From Castor canadensis (lineage: Eukaryota > Chordata > Mammalia > Rodentia > Castoridae): DNA of 64,000 nt. The DNA lies in the NCBI RefSeq assembly GCF_047511655.1, contig NC_133392.1:88963042-89027041 (forward strand). The letters run 5' to 3'. The notes under the pieces are model-generated. The model had not been told where the DNA came from. It worked only from the letters and a program-made list of their open reading frames with translations, and did no database searches. Position numbers and translations under genes: made by a program. Within the stretch, counting starts at the first letter, position 1; every line of letters begins with the position of its first letter. Shown in pieces: positions 11,453 to 20,240 of this stretch.

Positions 11453-11639
11453 CCATCTCATAGTGGAAAAACGTAGTTTAACCTAGACCAGATCCCTCAT
11501 TCTTCAAGTGAGGAAACTGAGGCCCAGAACAGTTCAGAGATTTGCTCTCCAGAGTGTCAGGTGTCAATGTAAAATAACAACTTTACTTTACAGCAACAAC
11601 CTATAAGAAAGCATACCACGGTGGACTCAGAATCACAAC

Positions 11640-12020
11640 ATGACTTTGAGGTTCTCCTCAAAGATAAATTTCTAACAGTCAGCCCCAGATATTCATAAAA
11701 AATTTGGACTGTGGCTGAAGGGAAAAGTCATTGAACCACGTAATACAGCTAGCCACGTCTGTATTTATGGCTACATCTGTATGTCCGGGACCTTACTAAC
11801 AGGAGAGAAAAAGATAAGAGACACCATGGCCTTATTGCTGCTCTCAGAGAGGGCCCCACCCGACTGGGGCCTGCATCCTGAACTTGCTACCGTGGTGGAC
11901 AGGAGGGGCACTTCTGCAGAGAATGCTTAAGGGGGACATCCCGGGAGACAGCCCCGCCCCATCCAGGACCCTGCCCTCTTTGCAAGGGTAACCACTGGAG
12001 GTCTAAGTGCCCCTGTCACT
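11640..12020 (+). pseudogene. gag: Older ERV gag: capsid end and nucleocapsid remnant
   Basis: A SAPDIHKKF-like capsid end is followed by two zinc-knuckle remnants in shifting frames. The first reads CYRGGQEGHFCREC, with its second cysteine position replaced by glycine. The second reads CPLCKGNHWRSKC. Two knuckles fit some class I ERVs rather than the single knuckle of the young provirus. Confidence 0.7.
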
Positions 12021-12240
12021 AGATGGAAGGCGAGGTGCCTCTTCCTATGGGTTTATGGGTCCAAGCCTCCTGGCCACACTCCACTTCTCGGCATCAATGT
12101 TGAGAAGCCATAATGGCAGGAAAACAAGGGCCATTTTCCTCCTAGACAGTGGAGCCCATTTCTCTGTTTTACCTTTTTCTCCTGGTCCCCAGTCCAATGA
12201 CAAAAGTTATCCTTCGGGGCAAATCTAGCCAGCCCCTAGA
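12021..12240 (+). pseudogene. pro: Older ERV protease remnant
   Basis: The translation contains IFLLDSGAHFSVLPF (D at about 12145), the retroviral aspartic protease active-site region in its DSG form. The rest of the domain is broken. Confidence 0.65.
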
Positions 12241-12479
12241 GCACTAGTTTACCTGGCCTCTGGCCTGCTCTTGGGGAGACCTCCTCTTCTGTCACTCTTT
12301 CCTCATAGTACCTGAAACTCCAGTGTCCCTTCTGGGACAGGATTTACTATCTCAATTAAAAGCTCAAATTCTCCTCCCCCCAGGCAGCTATCTCTGCTGC
12401 CCCCTCCTTCAGAAACAAAGAAGATTCCACAGTGTGGACTGATGAGAAGAGTGTAGGGTGAGCCAGGATGGCCCTCCCT

Positions 12480-12600
12480 ATTCAAGTAAAACTCAAAAAT
12501 CCCTCACAGTTTCCACACCCAAAACAAAATCCCCTGAAGCCTGAGGGAGATGAGGCCTTGTGCCGATCATAAATTCCTTAAAAAACAAGGGCTGCTAATT
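12480..12600 (+). pseudogene. pol: Older ERV RT start remnant
   Basis: A short KPEGDEAL-like stretch near 12535 followed by LKTRAA-like residues resembles the entry to class I RT. The match is weak and broken. Confidence 0.4.
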
Positions 12601-13260
12601 AGTTGCTCCAGCCCCTATAATAAATTTAAAATTCTTATAAAAGTTAATTTTAAAATACAAGTTACAAAGTAAACAACTGGAAAGCATATAGATAGGTAAT
12701 AAATGTATTTTTGAGAAGTTAAAGGAAAAAGGAATGGTTTTTGGATGAGAAAGGATTTTGTAAAAAAGGGTTTGTCCTAAAGATTGTTTCAAATAGGAAG
12801 GATAAGGACAAACCATCAAAGGGTTTAGTATGTTGTATGAAGGTCTGAGTAAATTTTAAAAGTGTATAATAAAACACTTTGATGTGTGATAAAGTTAAAG
12901 TTGAATATAATCTATGAGGTGCTTAAAAGATTTTTAGGATCATGTCAAACTAAAATCAAATCCTCTGTTTATGAAATAACAAGGTTATCTTAATATTGTT
13001 CTGCTCTGAGTAACATCTATAAAAAACTGTTACAGAGAAAGATTTTATCAAAGAAATTATTTGTGTTTTCTGCTGATCTTGTCAAACTTTAAGTACTACT
13101 AAATCAGAGTTCATTTACATATTTGCTTATGTGCTTAAATGACCACCTTGTAACAGTGTTATGTTATTATACTTTATCTAAATATGGTACGAACATTTAA
13201 AAGGTTAAAAGTGTCAATTTATATAAAATAATGAGCTAAAGCTTTCTTTTATCCAAGAGT
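12601..13260. other. AT-rich block inside the older ERV
   Basis: About 660 bp are strikingly AT-rich compared with both flanks and have no retroviral motif. It sits where RT fingers and palm should be. It may be a replacement or non-coding ERV segment; I see no poly(A) end or target duplication that identifies it. Confidence 0.5.
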
Positions 13261-13284
13261 GTTACATTTAAATCCTGACAGCCC

Positions 13285-13470
13285 CTGCCTCCCACAGGTC
13301 ACCTAACTAGGTGTGGCCTTAAAGGGTCAGACTCACTCCCTGAGTCATAAATGCATCAACCCAATCTTCCATTTCCCAACCCCCATACCATAAAACAGCT
13401 TACAGCTTTCCTGGCAGTTATAGGATTTTGCAGAATTTAGATCCCTAGGATGCAGTCCCTGAGCAGACAC
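13285..13470 (+). pseudogene. pol: Older ERV RT thumb/connection remnant
   Basis: Broken frames read GVALKGQTHSL, then AFLAVIGFCRI, resembling the class I RT thumb region that follows the palm. Stops interrupt it. Confidence 0.55.
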
Positions 13471-13619
13471 CTTTTTATGCTCCTCCTAATATTCCTATTT
13501 GGGTCTTAGATAATGTATGACCACCCATTTCTCTTAGAAAACTTGCCTCCAACAGACTCTGCTCCTCTGGCTGACTACCTGCCTTCTCAGGGAACTTCTC
13601 GGAGAGCACGCAAACCAGA

Positions 13620-13800
13620 TCCTGCCCCACCCTATAACAATTTCTGTTAAACCAGGGCATCTTGTTCTCCAAAAGGATCTTCTACCCTCTCCATTGGGAC
13701 TTCAATGGACCAGCCCTCATCTGGTCATTCTCATGACACCCACTGCTGTCAAGCTCAATGGGTTCCCCCAATGGTGGCACCTCTCAAGAAACAATTAGAA
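13620..13800 (+). pseudogene. pol: Older ERV integrase C-terminal remnant
   Basis: The frame reads VKPGHLVLQKDLLPSPLG, then WTSPHLVILMTPTAVKLNG. This is the C-terminal integrase domain pattern of gamma-like ERVs. RNase H and the integrase core are missing, implying a large internal deletion between here and the RT remnant. Confidence 0.65.
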
Positions 13801-13859
13801 AATGGAGAAGAGAATTGGAGGACTCTTGAAATTGTCTAGGGAACAACATTTCACAGTGG

Positions 13860-14025
13860 TTCTCCTGGCCAATGCCCATCCTAATGCCTGTGTTCTTGCT
13901 CTCCTATTCTTAAGCTTCCACCCTTGTATCACACACATGTCTGCTATTGCTAATCAAAAGTTTAACCAGTTGTACCTCCAGGGATACCAACCTCTCCGAA
14001 ACACAAGGATAGTTGGCTGACACCC
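13860..14025 (+). pseudogene. env: Older ERV env TM tail remnant
   Basis: A short frame ends ANQKFNQLYLQGYQPL after a hydrophobic LALLFLSF segment, resembling the TM membrane anchor and tail. SU and the rest of TM are absent. Confidence 0.5.
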
Positions 14026-14254
14026 ACCATGCAGAGGTCAGAGGATTGGCTCGAGACTCTTTATGACCTATGGCTACAAGAGACCTTCATCAACTTCAGG
14101 GAAGAGGAAATCTTCATTTTTGAGCCTGGGTGTAGGCCATCATGAGGCTCAGCACCCCAACATTGTTTGCCAACTAACCCTCCCTTCCCCTACGCCACCC
14201 CTTGCCAGCTCAAAGAAGCCAGAGCGAACACAACGTCCCCCTTCCTTAACAAAC

Positions 14255-14268
14255 AAAAAAGGGAGGAA
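14255..14268 (+). other. Polypurine tract of the older ERV
   Basis: AAAAAAGGGAGGAA directly precedes the 3' LTR TG. Confidence 0.75.
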
Positions 14269-14579
14269 TGTTAGCAATAATGGCGCCGATAGGTTTCAGT
14301 TCTTACTGCACCCTTAAGCTCCTGTTCTCTAGGGTCACAGTCCAGCCTCAAGTCTAGCTTGAATCCTCCTTTTGCCCCATCCTCCAATCAGCGTGAACCA
14401 TAAGATCCTAACCAATCAGATCATGCTGAGTCTCACTGAGGGGTATTTAAGCCCCTGCCCCTCTCTCCTTCTCTCTCTCGGCTCTCTCTGCTCTCTCCCT
14501 CACCCACCTGGCAATAAAGAATCTCTTGGCCAGATCACTCCTCTCCACGTGGACATTTTGGGGCCTATATATCCTTACA
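14269..14579 (+). repeat. 3' LTR of the older ERV
   Basis: It runs from TGTTAGCAATAATGG to CCTTACA, follows a purine tract, and is about 5% different from the 5' LTR by substitutions. It contains the same TATTTAAG and AATAAA signals. Confidence 0.85.
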
Positions 14580-14670
14580 GATGCCATACTTGTCTCCTAA
14601 TGTTAGGACCCGGAATCCTATTCCCCCGAGAGACAGAGAGCCAGGCGTGAATGCAATCAACAAAGCAGAG

Positions 14671-14676
14671 TTTATT
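14671..14676 (-). terminator. Polyadenylation signal AATAAA, 3' LTR
   Basis: The minus strand reads AATAAA in the 3' LTR, the expected place for proviral transcript 3'-end formation. Confidence 0.7.
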
Positions 14677-14760
14677 GGACTGGCTAGCCAGGGTCGAGCT
14701 CCCACACGGACACGCGGGACCGGTTAGGAAAGCAAGACCCTGAGCCTCTTAGGGGGAAAT

Positions 14761-14768
14761 CTTATATA
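14761..14768 (-). promoter_or_regulatory. Candidate TATA box, 3' LTR
   Basis: This is the counterpart of the 5' LTR TATA box. In this position it could start transcription out of the provirus leftward into the older ERV; that is an inference. Confidence 0.6.
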
Positions 14769-14838
14769 GACTGCAGTGGCGTGCATATTTTTGTTATCAA
14801 CATTAGACAAGCAGGCAGAGCACATCCTGCACGTACTT

Positions 14839-14908
14839 CACATCTTGCTCGTACCTCACATCTTGCTCGTATCTCACATCTTGCTCGTATCTCACATCTT
14901 GCATTCCT
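14839..14908 (-). repeat. U3 tandem repeat, 18-bp units, 3' LTR
   Basis: This is the same array as in the 5' LTR: units at 14839, 14857 and 14875, and a degenerate unit at 14893. The unit number is the same in both LTRs. Confidence 0.8.
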
Positions 14909-15027
14909 CACATTCTATATGCCCTAACTGAGCCCTGCCTCATTGCTTATCTTATCTACATGGGATGTTTGGTACTGGTTTCTCCAACAAGGGGGTTGGG
15001 GCCCGCTGAGACCTCATATTCCTTTCA

Positions 15028-15040
15028 TTCCCCCCTTTCT
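15028..15040 (-). other. Polypurine tract of the young provirus
   Basis: The minus strand reads AGAAAGGGGGGAA directly before the 3' LTR TG, the expected primer site for plus-strand synthesis. Confidence 0.9.
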
Positions 15041-15046
15041 TATGGC

Positions 15047-16936
15047 CTAAATTGAGGAATCATCCTCGAGAGGATGAAGAGCCTGATATTGTTGGCGGAG
15101 GACCAGAAGTTGGATAGTATTAATTCGACTTTTGACAAAAGTCATAAGTCGGTTTAGAATCCAGGGTCCTATGGTAACAAGCAGTAGGATGATTATTATT
15201 GGCCCTGCCAGTGCAGATAAAAGGGTAGCCAACCATGGGGACTGGTTAAACCAAGACTCGAACCAGCTTTCCCCTGCCTCTTTTTCTCGTTTTCTTTGTT
15301 CCAGGCTCTTTCGAAGTTTAGACATGGAGTCACGAACAACTCCGGTATGGTCAGCGTAAAAATAACATTCTTCCCCTAGAGCAACGCATAGTCCCCCTTT
15401 TTGGAGGAACAACAAGTCCAGACCTCGTCGGTTTTGAAGTACTACCTCAGACAGGGAAGTGAGGGATTTTTCTAGGTGGCTAATGGAGGTTTCTATTCTC
15501 TCTATATCTTCATCTATGGCTGCGCGCAGTGAAGACATCCCTTTATGTTGAGTAGCCAGGGAGGCTATGCCGGTCCCTGCCCCAGCCACCCCTAGGCTAA
15601 GTAGGGTAGCAATGGTTAGTGTAGAAATAGGCTCTCTCTTCTTTCTCTCACCTGTTTTTATATTCCAGTATGAATATAGACTTTTTTCCGAATGATAGAG
15701 GATGCAGGGCAGCACAACCACTATAACACAGAATTCTTTAGAGCTGTTAAACACCTTAGTTGATAGGCATGGGGTGAGTCCGGACCGCGAGCATAGCCAC
15801 CACCCATTGTCCTTTGGAATTACCCATTTAATAGCATTTCCCCAGGTAGAACTGGCGTTAATAACAGTACATAAGTCCCGTCTGTTCTTTGGCACTTTTC
15901 CTAAGCAGGTTCCTTGGCCGTTTACCTGCTGTATGGTCAGACCTCTCTTACGGTCTCCCCAGGAACATTGACTAGGGTTTTCCTCAGATGAGGTATCGTG
16001 AGTGGTGTTTAGCCCTATTGCCTCATAGAATGGGGGCCTCACATCATAACATAACCAACAGGAGTTAGTCATGTTAGGGTTGGTGTGGTTTAACGTCAGG
16101 AAGGCAGCACCCACTAGCTCCCAGAGGGGGTCCTTAGATGCGGTCATGAGACTGGGCCTCACCAGGGGAGGGCTGGTTTCTGATGGTCTTGGAGTTGTAA
16201 CATTAGCCCGAGCTATGGTTGAGGGAAGGTGGTGAGTTGTGGAAGGTTGGGGAGATGGCTTTACATTGGGCGGCCTAAGTACCTTATTGGGGCCTACTGC
16301 TGTGGACGGTGGCCCTATGGGCTCAATTTTTAATCTGACCACTATGGTCGAGCCAGCATGTCCACCATATTTATAAAATACAAGTCCCCATACCTTACCT
16401 TGTATCCACCCAGGGGTGTCCTTCTTGCCAGTTTCAGTGAAAGTGACCTTGATTCTATCTAGATCCGTGGGCTGGCATTTATGGGTGGGTATTGGAATTC
16501 TGTGCCCCCTTAATATCCCATTTACAAAGGCAAATTTGACTAGGTCTGATTTTGATATCCCCCATTTCCATTCACTATCATTGGATGTGACACATGCCCA
16601 TGACCTACAGAAGGAGTATTGTATCCCCCCACATTCCTGGTTCTTTTTGTGGCCGGGGCAGGCATAAAACCCATAACGTCAGGCTGACTCCGGGGCAGTA
16701 GACTTGTAGGCAGGATTGATGTCTCTGAAGCAGAACTGAAGCTCCGGCCACCAAGTTCCTATGGGGGCAGTGCGAGTAGTCTCGTTGAGGGTGGTATGAG
16801 TCTCCCCATCGGTGAGTATCCAGGTTTGCTTATAGGGCTGGTGAGGGTTGGTTTCTGCGAGGCTCCCGCTCTGGGCATTGAGCAAGATCAGAGCGATCAG
16901 CCACCCCATCCGTGGCTGCTCCTGAAGGCTCTGCAT
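15047..16936 (-). pseudogene. env: Env (SU plus TM), one premature stop, CX6CC motif altered
   Basis: The frame starts at an ATG at 16936 with a short signal-peptide-like hydrophobic stretch (GWLIALILL). A TGA at 16679-16681 (codon 86) interrupts it, after which the same frame is open to 15047, about 544 more codons. Visible landmarks: proline-rich SU hinge near 16200-16340, CWLC at 16049-16060, basic cleavage site RKKR at 15635-15646, a hydrophobic glycine/alanine-rich fusion peptide, an LQNRRGLDLLFLQKGGL-type ectodomain segment (15389-15439), a membrane span (PIIIILLLVTIGPW) and a cytoplasmic tail with YQAL. The C-X6-C-C motif of gammaretroviral TM reads C-X6-C-Y (15362-15388), so the cysteine that normally bonds to SU is missing. 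The stop makes the copy non-functional as read. Confidence 0.92.
16679..16681 (-). other. Premature stop in env
   Basis: An in-frame TGA lies between GCC and CGT at env codon 86. No length change accompanies it, so it looks like a point mutation. Confidence 0.85.
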
Positions 16937-18155
16937 GTTCCCGGGGCCACAAAAGCTTTAGCTTTAATGGGTTGTCTGGGTGCCGCCGTACAGTCCACTC
17001 CTTGACCCCTTCTTGTTTTTGATGATTGGCTCGACGCACGTGGGAGTGGTGGATCCAAGGTCCGATGCCATCAACCTTGAGGGCGGTAGGGGTAGTAAAC
17101 AGTACAACATAAGGTCCTTTCCATCTAGGCTCTAGGGTTTTGGACTGATGCCTTTTAACCCATACCATGTCACCCGGGACTATGCCATGTTCCGGAGCCG
17201 GGTCCCTCTTAACAGCGTGGTATGCTTGAATTAAGGGCCAAATCCGTTGTTGCACCTTAGCTAGAGCCTGTAACATGGTCAGGTAATTTGGAGCCAGATC
17301 ACCTAGTTCTGGGCTTAAGGTCCTCTGAATGATGGGGGGTGGAGCCCCATACAGGATCTCAAAGGGAGTTAGCCCATGGACATAGGGGGAGTTCCGGACT
17401 CGGAAGATGGCCAAGGGAAGGAGCGTCACCCAATCACCGCCAGTCTCCAGGGCCAATTTGGCTAAAGTCTCCTTTAGTGTCCTATTCATCCTTTCTACTT
17501 GCCCTGAGCTCTGGGGGTTATATTCACAATGTAGCTTCCAATTGGCCCCCATAGTCTGGGCTAGTCCCTGCAGGACCTTACTAACAAAAGCCGGACCGTT
17601 ATCTGACCCAATTGCCTCGGGCACCCCATATCTGGGTATGATTTCCTCTAGCAAAGCCTTTGCCACTACCTGACTCGTCTCCTTCTTTGTAGGAAAAGCC
17701 TCCACCCAGCCTGAAAAGGTATCTATGAATACCAGCAAATATTTGTACCCAAACTTTCCCGGTTTTACCTCAGTAAAATCCACTTCCCAACTTCTTCCCG
17801 GAGCCCTCCCCCGTTCCCGAGTACCTGTATGGTGCCCCTCCCTTCGTCCTGGTTTCATGATTGTGCAGCTGGCACAATCTTCCACAATTTGGCGGACTGC
17901 TATGGTCTGGTTCGGAAATCGGAGCTGCGCAGATGTCAACAAGTCTAGTAATTTTCTCCGCCCCAAATGGGTGGACTTATGTAAGTTAGCCAACAGGAAT
18001 CGTCCGAGTTTTTCAGGCAGAATTAACTTGCCTTCCAAGTCGCTTTTCCATCCGTCTTCCCCTTCTCTAAAGGGGGAGTGGGCTCTCATCCAAGTGAAAT
18101 CCTCTGTGGAGTATTCTGGTCGGGGGGGTAGCGGAGGGAGCTCTGGGACCGGCAC
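16830..18155 (-). pseudogene. pol: Pol part 3: integrase, complete domain
   Basis: Integrase inserts viral DNA into the host genome. The segment opens in a third frame with no ATG; the first codon used here is GTG. Counted from it, the zinc-binding HHCC set is H59, H63, C94 and C97. The catalytic triad is D126 (VDFTEV), D185 (SDNGPAF) and E221 (QVERMN), with 35 residues between the second D and E. The C-terminal domain includes the LEPRWKGPYVV segment typical of gammaretroviral GPY/F regions. The frame overlaps the env start by about 107 bp, a normal compact layout. Isolated from RT by frame changes, it is not expected to be made from this copy. Confidence 0.9.
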
Positions 18156-18157
18156 GT

Positions 18158-19135
18158 CTATCGCCGCAACGTGGAAGGTTGCCCTGTCTCCATGGGAGGA
18201 CTCACCATTGCTACTCTCTTTGCTTCTTGATCTGCTCTGTTGTTACCGACAGCTTCCGGCGTCTTGGCAGACTGGTGGCCTGGGACATACATCACTGCCA
18301 CTGCCTTCGGTTTTTCCACTGCCATTAATAGACGCTGGACTTCGGCTAGGTTCTTTAGATGTTTTCCTTCTGCTGTGCGGAATCCTCTTTCGCGATAGAT
18401 GGCCCCGTGGACATGGATGGTACCGAAAGCATAGCGGCTATCGGTGTAGATATTGACTCGCTTTCCTTTTGCCCTCTCCAGGGCCTCTGCCAAGGCAATT
18501 AATTCCGCTTTTTGGGCTGATGTTCCGGGTGGGAGGGCGCTGCTCCATACCGTATTTCCTTCTTGGTCGACTACAGCTGCCCCTGCCCTTCGGGCTCCAT
18601 CTTGGAAAAAACTGCTTCCATCCGTGTACCAGTTTAATTTGCAGCCGGACAGGGGGGTATCCTTTAGGTCAGCCCGTACCTGTGTAACTTCGGAGAGGAA
18701 TTCTTTGCAGTTATGGACAGGTGTCTGCAGTTCCGGGTTAGGCAACAAGGTGGCAGGGTTCAGGATTACGGGATCTGTGAATGTGATCCGAGGGGAATCC
18801 AACAAGAGCCCCTGGTAGTGGGTGAGCCTGGCATTCGTCATCCATTTCCCAGGGGGTTGTTTAAGGATTCCCTCCACCGGGTGAGGGGCCGTTACCCAGA
18901 GGGCCTGTCCAAAGGTTAGTTTATCGGCTTCTCTCACCAGCACGGCAATGGCCGCTATGATGCGGAGGCAGGGGGGCCATCCTGCCGCTACTGCGTCTAA
19001 TTTCTTGGAAAAGTATGCCACTGGTCTCTTCCAGGGACCTAGCTGTTGGGTCAAGACTCCTTTGGCTACCCCCTTTTTCTCATCTACAAACAGAGTGAAT
19101 GGTCTTGTAGGATCTGGCAAGGCTAAGGCAGGGGC
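18158..19135 (-). pseudogene. pol: Pol part 2: RT connection and RNase H
   Basis: This frame picks up after the deletion in a different phase, beginning with the connection segment ([13 protein letters not shown]). There is no ATG at its head. RNase H catalytic residues are all visible, counted from the PDPTR segment with its first residue as 1: D167 in YTDGSS, E206 in [10 protein letters not shown]227 in YTDSRY and D297 in NNRADQEA. The frame ends at a TAG (18158-18160) near the RNase H/integrase boundary, where a second frame change is needed to enter integrase. RNase H therefore looks chemically complete but is disconnected from both neighbours. Confidence 0.9.
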
Positions 19136-20234
19136 CTAATTCCGTTAGCAGGTGTTCAGTAGCCTTGATGCACTCCTCTCGGGTTTCTGCCGCTAACAGT
19201 AAGTCATCAACATACTGTAATAGAGTGACTCGTGGGTGGCTCCGACGAAAAGTTTCCAGGTCCTGGCTCAGGGCCTCATTAAACAGGGTGGGAGAGTTTT
19301 TAAATCCTTGCGGCAGTCTGGTCCAAGTGAGCTGTCCGGATTGGCCCCCATCTTCTTGCCATTCGAAAGCAAATAGCGGCTGACTAATTTCTGACAATGG
19401 AATGCTGAAGAAAGCATCTTTCAAATCAAGGGTTGTATACCATACTTGCGAGGGGGGTAGGTGGCTGAGCAAGGTATAGGGATTTGGAACGGTGGGATGA
19501 ATGTCCTCCGTCCGCTCGTTTACCTTTCGTAGGTCTTGCACAGGCCTATAGTCCCCGCTTCCCGGCTTTCGGACAGGGAGCAGAGGAGTATTCCAGGCAG
19601 ACTGACAAGGTCGCAGTACTCCTTCCTTTATTAGCCTGTGGATATGAGGGGCTATGCCTCTTCGGGCCTCCTCAGGCATAGGATACTGTTTCACCCGAAT
19701 GGGGAGAGCAGAAGCCTTCAATTGTATAACTACGGGCGGGAGGTGTTTGGCGAGGCCGGTTCCCGCAGTCTCCACCCAGGCCGTGGGAAATCTTTTTACC
19801 CAATGAGTCATGTCCCCTCCTGGTTCCTGTTGACTCTCAAACAGACGATGCTCGTCAGCCAATGATAGGGACAAGACATGAATCGGGCTCCCTTCTCGAT
19901 CAGTCACAATTATTCCATCTGGTTCAAAATGGATATGGGCCCCTATTTTGGTGAGTAGGTCCCGTCCGAGCAGGGGAGCGGGGCTCTCAGGGACGACCAA
20001 GAAGGAGTGTGTGACCTGGTGTTTTCCTAAGTTCACCTTTCTTTTGGTAGTCCATGTACATAACTGCGTACCGGTGGCCCCCTGAACAACACTTGTTCGT
20101 GCCTTGTTCAAAGGTCCATGTGCCTTGTTTAAAACCGAATATTGGGCGCCGGTATCCACCATGAACCCCATCGGCTTCCCCTCCACATGCATTGTTACCC
20201 AGGACTCGGGGAGGGGGTCTGAGCCCCGTCTCCT
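19080..20234 (-). pseudogene. pol: Pro-pol part 1: protease and RT fingers/palm, broken downstream
   Basis: The frame continues in phase from the gag stop. Counting from the MHVEG methionine at 20192, an aspartic protease active site (VDTGA) sits at residues 12-16 and a GRDLL motif at 76-80. Reverse transcriptase follows, with LDLKDAFF (255-262), LPQGF (293-297) and the catalytic YVDD (327-330). Homology stops at about residue 353 (near 19134-19140). The last 17 or so codons to the stop at 19080 read through the following RT segment in the wrong frame. Compared with the family, about 100 residues of RT thumb and early connection are absent. Protease and the palm motifs look intact, but a full RT cannot be made from this copy. 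Confidence 0.9.
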
Positions 20235-20240
20235 TCAGTC
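20190..20240 (-). promoter_or_regulatory. Gag UGA stop with candidate readthrough stem/pseudoknot
   Basis: Gag ends GAC-TGA-AGG and the pro-pol frame continues without a shift. About 7 nt after the stop, GGGGCUC can pair with GAGUCCU (one or more G-U pairs), leaving a C-rich loop that can pair with a following GGG. This resembles the spacer plus pseudoknot that drives gammaretroviral stop readthrough, usually at UAG. The fold was judged by eye. Confidence 0.6.

Larger units (their letters stand above)
8293..14579 (+). mobile_element. Older class I (gamma-like) ERV, degraded, His-type primer site
   Basis: This 6.3-kb element is bounded by LTRs (332 and 311 bp) and by a 5-bp direct repeat GATGC (8288-8292 and 14580-14584). 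Inside, fragments in the right order match class I ERV gag matrix, nucleocapsid, protease, RT, integrase C-terminus and env TM tail. All are interrupted. The interior also holds later SINE insertions and about 2.2 kb between gag fragments that I could not fully assign. LTR differences (about 16 in 311 bp by eye plus a 21-bp indel) make it much older than its neighbour. Confidence 0.85.
14601..15027 (-). repeat. 3' LTR of the young provirus
   Basis: This is a 427-bp copy of the 5' LTR, bounded by TG and CA and directly following the polypurine tract in sense orientation. The near identity of the two LTRs points to recent integration, because both are copied from one template at insertion. Confidence 0.95.

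Noticed and set aside
14821-14908. Regular short repeats as a possible CRISPR-like array
   Set aside because: Units are contiguous 18-mers with no unique spacers and lie in a retroviral U3.
17725-18456. 243-codon plus-strand frame opposite integrase and RNase H
   Set aside because: It is the shadow of a conserved coding region on the other strand and has no motif. An antisense retroviral gene is possible in principle but nothing here supports it.
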